Source: Azospirillaceae bacterium (GTDB lineage Bacteria; Pseudomonadota; Alphaproteobacteria; Azospirillales; Azospirillaceae). From it: 64,000 nucleotides of DNA. Below, piece by piece: positions 57,614 to 64,000 of this stretch. The stretch lies in the NCBI GenBank assembly GCA_035645145.1, contig DASQNC010000025.1, positions 1 through 64,000 of the forward strand, given 5' to 3'. Below the pieces are notes generated by a model. That model searched no databases, was not told the DNA's origin, and saw only the letters and a list, made by a program, of their open reading frames with translations. Positions within the stretch are counted from its first letter, which is position 1. Each line of letters opens with the position of its first letter. The translations under genes and the position numbers were made by a program.

Positions 57614-57649
57614 AGCCCCGTTTTCCCTGTGTTTCCGCGCGTTTCCGGC

Positions 57650-57679
57650 TTGACGGGCGCACGGGAACGAACCTATCTA
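57650..57679 (+). promoter_or_regulatory. Candidate promoter for rplM-rpsI
   Basis: TTGACG (57650-57655) and TATCTA (57674-57679) are separated by 18 bases, about 55 bases before the rplM start once the +1 site is counted. Confidence 0.6.
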
Positions 57680-57738
57680 CCGCCTACTTCGGCACCGGGG
57701 CTTTCCCGGGCCGCCGGTTCCCGTTCGCAGGTCCAGAG

Positions 57739-58203
57739 ATGAAGACGTATCTTCTGAAGGCGGGCGAGATCGAGAAGAAGTGGTATGTGATCGACGCCGA
57801 AGGCGTCGTTCTCGGCCGTCTGGCTTCGATCGTCGCCAATATGCTCCGCGGCAAGCACAAGCCCACCTACACGCCGCATATGGACGATGGTGACAACATC
57901 ATCATCGTCAATGCCGAGAAGGTGAAGCTGACCGGCAACAAGCGGAAGGACGACATCTTCTACTGGCACACGGGCTACCCGGGCGGCATCAAGGGCCGCA
58001 GCAAGGGCGAGATCCTGGACGGCCGGTACCCGGAGCGGGTCGTCATCAAGGCGGTCGAGCGCATGGTCCCGCGCGGTCCGCTGGGTCGGAAGGTCATGGG
58101 GCACCTGAAGGTCTACAAGGGCGCGACGCACCCGCACGAGGCGCAGCAGCCGCAGGTGTTCGACATCGCCGCCCTGAACCCGAAGAACAAGAGGACCGCG
58201 TAA
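57739..58203 (+). CDS. rplM: 50S ribosomal protein L13
   Basis: A 154-residue large-subunit protein. [57 protein letters not shown], and [20 protein letters not shown] are diagnostic. It is followed by rpsI after one base, the conserved L13-S9 operon, and has a candidate promoter upstream. Confidence 0.98.
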   Translation: MKTYLLKAGEIEKKWYVIDAEGVVLGRLASIVANMLRGKHKPTYTPHMDDGDNIIIVNAEKVKLTGNKRKDDIFYWHTGYPGGIKGRSKGEILDGRYPERVVIKAVERMVPRGPLGRKVMGHLKVYKGATHPHEAQQPQVFDIAALNPKNKRTA

Positions 58204-58204
58204 T

Positions 58205-58690
58205 ATGACCGGTACGCAGACCCTGGCCGACCTGAAGTCGCTGACCCAGGCCGCCACGACGGCGCCGGTCACCGCCGAAGTGGTCGAGCCGAAGCTGGAC
58301 CAGTTCGGCCGCGCCTATGCCACCGGCAAGCGGAAGAACGCCGTTGCCCGCGTTTGGATCAAGCCCGGCAAGGGCGCGATCGTCGTGAACGGCAAGGAAA
58401 TCGCCACCTATTTCGCCCGCCCGGTGCTGCGCATGCTGATCGCGCAGCCGTTCCTGGTGGCCGACCGCTTGAACCAGTTCGACGTGCTGTGCACGGTGAC
58501 CGGTGGTGGTCTGTCGGGCCAGGCCGGTGCGGTGCGCCACGGCATCGCCCGTGCGCTGACCTTCTTCGAGCCGGGCCTGCGCCCGATCCTGAAGGCCGCC
58601 GGCATGCTGACCCGCGACGCCCGCGTCGTGGAGCGCAAGAAGTACGGCCGCCGCAAGGCCCGTCGTCGTCCGCAGTTCTCGAAGCGCTGA
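58205..58690 (+). CDS. rpsI: 30S ribosomal protein S9
   Basis: A 161-residue S9. The first 35 residues are a loose extension common in alphaproteobacteria; the core starts at [20 protein letters not shown] and includes [22 protein letters not shown] and the ending RRRPQFSKR, whose last residue reaches the ribosomal P site. It is followed by a strong terminator. Confidence 0.98.
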   Translation: MTGTQTLADLKSLTQAATTAPVTAEVVEPKLDQFGRAYATGKRKNAVARVWIKPGKGAIVVNGKEIATYFARPVLRMLIAQPFLVADRLNQFDVLCTVTGGGLSGQAGAVRHGIARALTFFEPGLRPILKAAGMLTRDARVVERKKYGRRKARRRPQFSKR

Positions 58691-58730
58691 TCGGCAGTCG
58701 TCAGCGCGACGGACTTCGGTTCGAAAACAG

Positions 58731-58759
58731 GGGGCTGCCGGTTCCGGCAGCCCCTTTTT
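58731..58759 (+). terminator. Intrinsic terminator after rpsI
   Basis: GGGGCTGCC (58731-58739) pairs with GGCAGCCCC (58746-58754) around a small loop, followed by TTTTT. Confidence 0.92.
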
Positions 58760-58790
58760 CGTTTTCGATGTGGTCTTTCACGATGTGATG

Positions 58791-58925
58791 CCGGCATGCG
58801 AAGGTCCGACCTTCATGCCGGAGGGCGCGACCGCGCCCCGCGCCGACCGGCGCGCAAGCCAAGCCCCACCGGGGCGCCGGCGTTTGAGGAACACGAGCCG
58901 AGCGCATGGATCCCATGCGCTCGGC
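58791..58925 (+). promoter_or_regulatory. Strongly folded leader before argC
   Basis: Two near-perfect hairpins bracket the region. The first joins CCGGCAT (58791-58797) and GAAGGT (58800-58805) to ACCTTC-ATGCCGG (58809-58821) with a 2-base bulge. The second is a perfect 13-bp stem, 58897-58909 with 58913-58925, around ATC. GC-rich inverted repeats lie between them. The last stem ends 19 bases before the argC ATG, and the rpsI terminator lies upstream, so this is argC leader or its promoter region. Confidence 0.6.
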
Positions 58926-58944
58926 GGTATGAACGGGGGTATCC

Positions 58945-59988
58945 ATGGTCGACAAGGTTCGGATCGCCATCCTGGGCGCCAGCGGCTACACGGGCGCGGA
59001 ACTGCTTCGCCTGCTGTTGCGCCATCCGGCGGCCGACGTCCGAGCCCTGACGGCCGAGCGCCAGGCCGGCAAGACCATGGACGAGGTGTTCCCGCAATTC
59101 GGCGGTCTCGGCCTGCCGCGCCTGCGGAAGATCGAGGAGCTGGATTGGGCCGACTTCGACCTCGTCTTCTGCGCCCTGCCGCACGGCACCACGCAGGAGG
59201 TGATCTCCCGCCTGCCGCGCAGCCTGCGTGTTGTGGACCTGTCCGCCGACTTCCGGCTGTCGGACCTGGACACCTATGCCGAGTGGTACGGCCATGCGCA
59301 CAAGGCCCCCGACCTGCAGACCGAGGCCGTGTACGGCCTGACGGAAATCGCGCGGGAGAGCGTGCGCGGCGCCCGGCTCGTCGCCAACCCGGGCTGCTAT
59401 CCCACGCCCCCGCAGTTGTCGTTGATCCCGTTGCTGCTGGACGGGCTGGTCCAGGCGGACGACATCATCATCGATGCGAAGTCGGGCGTGACGGGTGCGG
59501 GCCGCGACGCCAAGCAGCAGAACCTGTATGCCGAGGTTGGCGAAGGCATCCATGCCTATGGGGTCGGTGGCCACCGGCATGCGCCGGAAATCGAGCAGGG
59601 GTTGGCGCTGGCGGCCGGCCGCTCGGTGTCGGTGAATTTCACCCCGCACCTGATGCCGATGAACCGGGGCATTCTGACGACGATCTACGTCAAGCTCACC
59701 CCCGGCGCGGATGTCGGCGCCCTGCGCCGTTCGCTGGAGGCGAAATACGCCCGCGAGCCGTTCGTGCGCGTGGTGCCGGAAGGTGTGGCTCCGGCGACGC
59801 GCCATGTGCGGGGAACCAACCACTGCCTGATCGGTCTTTTCCCGGACCGCCTCAAAGGCCGCGCCATCATCGTCTGCGCCATTGATAACCTGACCAAGGG
59901 CGCGTCCGGCCAGGCGGTGCAGAACATGAACGTGATGCTGGGCCTGGACGAAACCATGGGGCTGGACCAGTTGGCGCTGTTCCCCTGA
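58945..59988 (+). CDS. argC: N-acetyl-gamma-glutamyl-phosphate reductase
   Basis: A 347-residue NADPH-dependent reductase of arginine synthesis. The Rossmann start is VRIAILGASGYTGAELLRLL, the active cysteine lies in ANPGCYPTPPQLSL, and the catalytic histidine region is VNFTPHLMPMNRGI. KSGVTGAGRDAKQQNLYAEVGEG is split across the substrate site. It follows rplM-rpsI as in many alphaproteobacteria but is separated from them by a terminator and a folded leader. Confidence 0.97.
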   Translation: MVDKVRIAILGASGYTGAELLRLLLRHPAADVRALTAERQAGKTMDEVFPQFGGLGLPRLRKIEELDWADFDLVFCALPHGTTQEVISRLPRSLRVVDLSADFRLSDLDTYAEWYGHAHKAPDLQTEAVYGLTEIARESVRGARLVANPGCYPTPPQLSLIPLLLDGLVQADDIIIDAKSGVTGAGRDAKQQNLYAEVGEGIHAYGVGGHRHAPEIEQGLALAAGRSVSVNFTPHLMPMNRGILTTIYVKLTPGADVGALRRSLEAKYAREPFVRVVPEGVAPATRHVRGTNHCLIGLFPDRLKGRAIIVCAIDNLTKGASGQAVQNMNVMLGLDETMGLDQLALFP

Positions 59989-59998
59989 TCCCCGTTCG

Positions 59999-60028
59999 CA
60001 CGGCGGTGCCTGCCCGGGCACCGCCGTG
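59999..60028 (+). terminator. Hairpin after argC
   Basis: CACGGCGGTGCC (59999-60010) pairs perfectly with GGCACCGCCGTG (60017-60028), a 12-bp stem starting 11 bases after the argC stop, followed by TCCTTCATT. A probable terminator with a weak T run. Confidence 0.7.
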
Positions 60029-60035
60029 TCCTTCA

Positions 60036-60064
60036 TTGCCGACCTTCGACTTTCGGGGTATCCT
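60036..60064 (+). promoter_or_regulatory. Candidate promoter for the next gene
   Basis: TTGCCG (60036-60041) and TATCCT (60059-60064) are 17 bases apart, directly after the argC hairpin and 55 bases before the GTG start at 60120. Confidence 0.5.
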
Positions 60065-60119
60065 GACAATCGATAGTGAGTGCCACCCGTCCGAAGGTGG
60101 CTGCTGAAAGGCTTTGACG

Positions 60120-60770
60120 GTGACCAGTCTCGATCCGATCGGCAACGGCCCCTATTCGACGACCCCCAGCCCGCGGGTCAAAAAGGCGAAGGTGGAGACC
60201 GCGCAGGAGACCGCCAGCCGGTCCGCCGGTTCCGACGGGACGCTTGCGGCCAGCACCCTGAAGATCACCGGCGACACGCTGGACACGGGCAAGCTGCGCG
60301 AGACGCTGGGCAAGATCCTTGGCCAATTCCACAAGGGCGAGGCGCTGACCAGCGCCGTTGACAGCGCCATGGAGTCGCTCAAGGGCCTGCAGGAAAAGGT
60401 CAAGGGCGGCAAGGCCGTCGAATTCCGGATCGTCGGCCTGGACACGTCGTATGGGGCCGACGGGGCCTTCGGTGCGGCCGCCAGCATCCGTGGCTACGGC
60501 GTCGAGGTCGGGATCGTGCGGGACGGCCGGGTGGCCGCGACCGATGCCCAGGTTCTGGGCATCGATGGACGTGCCGCCGGTTTGAGCAAGGATGCCAAGG
60601 CCGAAGGCATCCGGTCCGGGCGTTACACGCTGACCGAGGATCTGTCCAAGTCCCGCAACAGTGTCTCGATCCCTGGGGCGGATATCGCGCTGGCGCGGCT
60701 CGAGATGATCCGGGACAACATGGACATGTACGGCCCCATGTCCAAGTCGAAACGGAACTGGTGGTCCTGA
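60120..60770 (+). CDS. Hypothetical protein
   Basis: A 216-residue soluble protein with no signal peptide. Residues 1-45 are Ser/Pro/Thr-rich and look disordered; 45-100 contain two charged helices (LRETLGKILGQFHKGEALTSAVDSAMES); 100-160 are strand-rich (VEFRIVGLDTSYGADGAFGAAASIRGYGVEVGIV); the tail ends MSKSKRNWWS. The glycine/alanine spacing in the strand region is unusual. GTG at 60120 follows GAAAGG. Function unknown. Confidence 0.65.
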   Translation: MTSLDPIGNGPYSTTPSPRVKKAKVETAQETASRSAGSDGTLAASTLKITGDTLDTGKLRETLGKILGQFHKGEALTSAVDSAMESLKGLQEKVKGGKAVEFRIVGLDTSYGADGAFGAAASIRGYGVEVGIVRDGRVAATDAQVLGIDGRAAGLSKDAKAEGIRSGRYTLTEDLSKSRNSVSIPGADIALARLEMIRDNMDMYGPMSKSKRNWWS

Positions 60771-60894
60771 CCGGGCCACCACCGGTTCCCGCGGCCCTGA
60801 CAGGGCCGGACGCGGTTTGACAAGCACCGCGCGGGCGCGGCACGCTCGGCGCTCCGCCGTCGAGAGATCGGATGTGCCACGGGAGGGGTGCGCC

Positions 60895-61413
60895 ATGGGA
60901 CCGTTGATCCTGCCGTTCGCCGGCAAGCATCCCAAGATCCATCCCAGCGCCTTCATCGCGCCCACCGCGACCATCATCGGGGACGTGGAAATCGGCCCCG
61001 ACACCGGCATCTGGTACGGCGTCGTCCTACGGGGCGACGTGAACGAGATCCGCATCGGCGCCCGCACGAACATCCAGGACGGCACCGTCGTCCACGTCTC
61101 GGCCAAGGGGCAGGGCACCTATATCGGCGACGAGATCACCGTGGGGCACATGGCGCTGCTGCACGCCTGCACGCTGGAAAGCGGCTGCTTCATCGGCATG
61201 AAAAGCTGCGTGATGGACGGCGCGCATGTGGAGCGCCACGCCATGGTCGCGGCCGGCGCACTGGTCACGCCCGGCAAACGGGTGCCCACGGGCAAGCTGT
61301 GGGCGGGCAGCCCGGCCCGCGAGACGCGCGACCTGACACCGGCCGAGATCGAGGGTTTCGACAAGTCGTGGGCCGGCTACGTCGAACTGGCCCGGACCTA
61401 CCGCACCGCGTGA
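60895..61413 (+). CDS. Gamma-carbonic anhydrase-like hexapeptide protein
   Basis: A 172-residue left-handed beta-helix protein of the gamma-carbonic anhydrase/YrdA group. Hexapeptide turns run through FIAPTATIIGDVEIGPDTGIWYGVVLRGDVNEIRIG and on to residue 130. The metal-binding histidines fit VVHVSAKG and TVGHMALLHACTLE. Whether it is catalytically active or a trafficking-type relative is unknown. GGGAGGGG precedes the start. Confidence 0.9.
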   Translation: MGPLILPFAGKHPKIHPSAFIAPTATIIGDVEIGPDTGIWYGVVLRGDVNEIRIGARTNIQDGTVVHVSAKGQGTYIGDEITVGHMALLHACTLESGCFIGMKSCVMDGAHVERHAMVAAGALVTPGKRVPTGKLWAGSPARETRDLTPAEIEGFDKSWAGYVELARTYRTA

Positions 61414-61453
61414 ACGGACGGACGCGGCGGGTCCGGGCGGGGTTCGGCGCGGA

Positions 61454-63538
61454 TCAGGAGCGGACCTTCACATAGCTGCCGGGCGCGTCCTCGATGGCCT
61501 TCAGCTTGCCGTCGCCGGGCACCCGCGCCTTGACCTTGCCGCCGCCCTGGCGCGCGACCCACTTCGCGTATTCCGGCCACCAGGATCCGGGGTGCTGGTC
61601 GGCGCCCTCCAGCCACGCTTCGGGCGTCTTCGGCAGCTTCTCGTTGACCCAGTAGCCGTACTTCTTGGATTGCGGCGGGTTGACGACGCCCGCGATGTGG
61701 CCCGACGCCGCCAGCACGAACGTGACGGGCCCGCCGTAGATCTGGGTGGCGGCATAGGTGGACCGCCAGGGCGCGATGTGGTCCTCCTTCGTGGACAGCA
61801 TGAAGGTGGGGACCGTGATCCGGCGCAGGTCGATGGGCACGCCCTTCAGACTGATCCCGCCCGGCTGCACCAGCAGGTTCTTCTGGTACATGTTGCGCAG
61901 GTAGAAGCTGTGCATGGCCGCCGGCATGCGGGTGGAATCGGCGTTCCAGTACAGCAGGTCGAAGGGGAACGGCTCCTTGCCCAGCAGGTAGTTGTTCACC
62001 ACGAACGACCAGATCAGGTCGTTGGCCCGCAGCATGTTGAACGTGTTCGCCATGTCCGCCCCGGCCAGGTAGCCCTGCTCGGCCATGCGCGCCTCGACGG
62101 CCTGCAACTGGTCCTCGTCGACGAAGACGCCCAGTTCGCCCGGCTCGCGGAAGTCGGTCATGGTGACGAGGTACATGGCGCTCTTCACCCGGTCGTCGCC
62201 GGTGGCCGCCATGTACGCGAGGGTGGAGGCCAGCAGCGTGCCGCCGATGCAGTAGCCGATGACGTTGGCCTCGCGCTCGCCGGTCGCCTGTTCCATGGCG
62301 TCCAGCGCGGCCAGCGCGCCGTCCTCCATGTAGCTGTCGAAGGTCGTGCCGGCGGCCAGCTTTTCGTCGGGATTCACCCACGAGATCACGAAGACCGTGT
62401 GGCCCTGGTCGGTCAGCCACTTCACCATCGAATTCTCGGGCCGCAGGTCCAGGATGTAGAACTTGTTGATCCACGGCGGGATGATCAGCAGCGGCCGGCG
62501 ATGCACCTCGTCCGTCGTCGGCGCGTACTGGATCAGCTGCATCAGGTCGTTCTGGTAGACCACCTTGCCCGGCGTGGCGGCGACGTTGCGGCCGACCTCG
62601 AACGCCTCGTAATCGGTCATGCTGATCGCCAGCCGGCCTTTGCCGCGCTCGAGATCGTCCAGCATGTTTTCCAGCCCGCGGACGAGGTTCTCGCCCCGCG
62701 TCTCAAGCGTCGTGCGCAGCACTTCGGGGTTGGTCATGACGAAGTTGCTGGGCGACATCGCGTCGATGAACTGGCGCGTGTAGAAGTCCAGCTTCCGCGC
62801 CGCCTTGTCGTCCTGGCCCTCGACGCTGCGGACGGTGGAGTGCATCCAACGGGCCGTCAGCAGGTAGGACTGCTTGATGTAGTCGAAGACGGCGTTCTCG
62901 TCCCAGGCGGCGTCGCGGAACCGCTTGTCCTCGCGCGCCGGCTTGACCACCGGTTCGGCGGCCTCGCCCATCAGTTTCTGGGCCGTGCGCTGCCACAGGG
63001 TCATATAGTCCTGCCACAGCGACATCTGCGCCTGGAACAGGCGGTTCGGGTCGGCCATCAGCCTTGTGGTCAGGTCCAGGAACGCGCGGCCGATGTTCAG
63101 CGGATCGGGGCCCGTCTTCGTGCTGTCCTGCGCTTGGCGCGTCAGGAATTCGGTGACCAGCCGCTGGCTGCGCTCGGCGATGCGGGCCATCGCCCGGGAC
63201 AGTTCGACGGGATCCTGGAGTTTCGCACCCGCGTCCTGGCCAGGGGCCTCCTGGCTCCGCGCTTCCTGCTGGCTCTGCGCCGCCTTCTCGCTGCGCGCTT
63301 CCTGCCGGCTCTGCGCCTCCTGCTGGCTGCGCTTTTCCTGCCGGCTCTGCGCTTCCTGCTGGCCCTGCGCTTCCTTCTGGCTGCGCTTTTCCTGCCGGCT
63401 CCGCGCTTCCTGCTGGCCCTGCGCTTCCTTCTGGCCCTGCGCTTCCTTCTGGCTCCGCGTTTCCTGGCGGGCCGCCTTCCGACGCTCCGCCTTCTGGCCG
63501 CTTGCCTCCCGGCTGCCCGCCATCTGGTCCGCCGCCAT
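61454..63538 (-). CDS. phaC: Class I polyhydroxyalkanoate synthase with repetitive N-terminal extension
   Basis: A 694-residue enzyme that polymerises (R)-3-hydroxyacyl-CoA into storage polyester on granules. The lipase-like box with the nucleophile is VIGYCIGGTLL (Cys430); the other triad residues fit Asp586 in STKEDHIAPW and His614 in ASGHIAGVVNPP. The domain from about residue 105 has normal length. Residues 24-95 are an extra segment made of 12 tandem six-residue units rich in Gln, Glu, Lys, Arg and Ser, so the protein is about 100 residues longer than usual. GGGGAGGA precedes the ATG. Confidence 0.95.
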   Translation of the reverse strand: MAADQMAGSREASGQKAERRKAARQETRSQKEAQGQKEAQGQQEARSRQEKRSQKEAQGQQEAQSRQEKRSQQEAQSRQEARSEKAAQSQQEARSQEAPGQDAGAKLQDPVELSRAMARIAERSQRLVTEFLTRQAQDSTKTGPDPLNIGRAFLDLTTRLMADPNRLFQAQMSLWQDYMTLWQRTAQKLMGEAAEPVVKPAREDKRFRDAAWDENAVFDYIKQSYLLTARWMHSTVRSVEGQDDKAARKLDFYTRQFIDAMSPSNFVMTNPEVLRTTLETRGENLVRGLENMLDDLERGKGRLAISMTDYEAFEVGRNVAATPGKVVYQNDLMQLIQYAPTTDEVHRRPLLIIPPWINKFYILDLRPENSMVKWLTDQGHTVFVISWVNPDEKLAAGTTFDSYMEDGALAALDAMEQATGEREANVIGYCIGGTLLASTLAYMAATGDDRVKSAMYLVTMTDFREPGELGVFVDEDQLQAVEARMAEQGYLAGADMANTFNMLRANDLIWSFVVNNYLLGKEPFPFDLLYWNADSTRMPAAMHSFYLRNMYQKNLLVQPGGISLKGVPIDLRRITVPTFMLSTKEDHIAPWRSTYAATQIYGGPVTFVLAASGHIAGVVNPPQSKKYGYWVNEKLPKTPEAWLEGADQHPGSWWPEYAKWVARQGGGKVKARVPGDGKLKAIEDAPGSYVKVRS
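63254..63469 (-). repeat. Tandem 18-bp repeats within phaC
   Basis: Twelve 18-bp units encode six-residue repeats of the form [QR]-[QK]-E-A/K-[QR]-[SG] (for example QKEAQG, RQEKRS, QQEAQS). Two adjacent 54-bp blocks, residues 36-53 and 54-71, are almost identical (one codon differs), which indicates recent duplication. Confidence 0.9.
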
Positions 63539-63731
63539 CGCACATCCTCCCCACGGATATTCTTATCCGCATCATATAAGGCGGACATCCGCGAGTCGCA
63601 GGGGGCCTGCGTCCACCGGTACGCTTGCCGGCCATGCATGATTCGGACAGGATCGCGCCCGGCCGGGGCCCGACCGTGCGCCCCGCCAAAGCCGACCCCG
63701 AACCGATCCGCTTCCAGGGTTCCGCCCCGAC

Positions 63732-64000
63732 ATGACCCGTCCCTCGACCCATCGCCCGCCGCGCGCGCGGCGCTCCGTTGCGGGGGCCGCCATCACTTGC
63801 CTTCGCCTGGGCGCACTGCTGGCCGTGGCCGCCTGTGGCGAGCTGCGCGTCGGCCAGTGGGCCGAGGGCACGCCACCCGCGGCCGAGGACGGCCAGCCGG
63901 GCGTGCCGCGGATCCGCCGGGCCATGGACGAGGACGCGGCCTATCCGAACCTCGCCTCGGTTCCGCCGCGCCCGGCGAACGCCCCGACCGGCACCGCGTT
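63732..64000 (+). CDS. Lipoprotein gene, 3' end outside the window
   Basis: The frame is open from ATG at 63732 to the right edge. It begins with a long basic N-region, a hydrophobic stretch GALLAVAAC that forms a lipobox with the cysteine at about residue 37, then a proline-rich mature start containing AYPNLASVPPRPANAP, a motif common in outer-membrane lipoproteins of this group. The 193-base region shared with phaC is AT-richer than its surroundings near 63555-63580. Downstream domains cannot be seen. Confidence 0.7.
   Translation, partial: MTRPSTHRPPRARRSVAGAAITCLRLGALLAVAACGELRVGQWAEGTPPAAEDGQPGVPRIRRAMDEDAAYPNLASVPPRPANAPTGTA

Noticed and set aside
58897-58925. Third copy of the dispersed hairpin repeat
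   Set aside because: Its loop holds ATGGATCCCAT, which looks similar to GATCCATGGGAT, but the block order and flanking GCAGATAG and GAGCAAATT segments are missing.
60817-60845. TTGACA as a promoter for the gamma-carbonic anhydrase-like gene
   Set aside because: The -35 match is good, but the sequence 16-18 bases downstream is GC-only and offers no -10 box.
63254-63469. CRISPR-like array
   Set aside because: The repeats are contiguous 18-bp units without spacers and stay in the phaC reading frame, so they are a protein-coding tandem repeat.

Overview
The window is GC-rich bacterial chromosome from an alphaproteobacterium, most likely of the Rhodospirillales/Azospirillales type. The signs are the alphaproteobacterial F1-ATPase zeta-subunit family gene (DUF1476) beside purine genes, the order purL-bolA-grxD, the run cinA/sfsA/map/radC, the run rplM-rpsI-argC, a class I PHA synthase, and two-component-type GC-rich codon use in every real gene. 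No phage, plasmid, insertion sequence or CRISPR array was seen. Most of the window is core genome.

Layout. 1-2.4 kb: the end of a cyclase/ATPase-type signalling protein, then a short-chain dehydrogenase with a small membrane partner and a secreted hypothetical protein, all leftward. 2.6-8.6 kb: a catabolic island made of a class III aminotransferase, a beta-keto acid cleavage enzyme (BKACE), and a TAXI-type TRAP transporter (binding protein plus fused permease). 8.6-10.5 kb: two secreted proteins, an M23-like protein that has lost zinc ligands and a CAP-domain protein. 10.6-18.1 kb: succinate-semialdehyde dehydrogenase, glutathione reductase, class II DAHP synthase, a nicotinate phosphoribosyltransferase and NAD synthetase. 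18.2-27.3 kb: an unknown protein, gltX, a NYN-domain protein, cysS, a cysteine-dioxygenase-like cupin, citramalate synthase and a TrmJ-like tRNA methyltransferase. 27.3-33.8 kb: small hypothetical genes, rpsD, a VIT1/CCC1-type transporter, an acyl-CoA ligase, a RarD-like permease and a secreted PRC-barrel protein.

33.9-47.5 kb is the purine region, read leftward: purB, then (after the rightward zeta-family gene and an NRDE gene) purC, purS, purQ, purL, bolA and grxD. A block of about 6.2 kb containing an RND efflux pump, an AlkA-like DNA glycosylase and a DUF2076 gene separates purS from purQ. A hairpin repeat that also occurs behind the glutathione reductase gene lies at the purS side of that block. 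47.5-56 kb: a pseudouridine synthase, a hotdog thioesterase, formate-tetrahydrofolate ligase, a FAD oxidoreductase, radC, map, sfsA, a short CinA and tRNA-Leu(UAA). 56-64 kb: enoyl-CoA hydratase, thioesterase, rplM-rpsI, argC behind a strongly folded leader, an unknown protein, a gamma-carbonic-anhydrase-like protein, PHA synthase with a tandem-repeat N-terminus, and the start of a lipoprotein gene.

The best candidate for an undescribed pathway is the 2.6-8.6 kb island: uptake of an organic acid or amino acid, removal of an amino group, and acetyl-CoA-dependent cleavage of the resulting beta-keto acid. Several leader regions (argC, cysS, purC, rarD) hold strong RNA-fold signals that the coding annotation does not explain.
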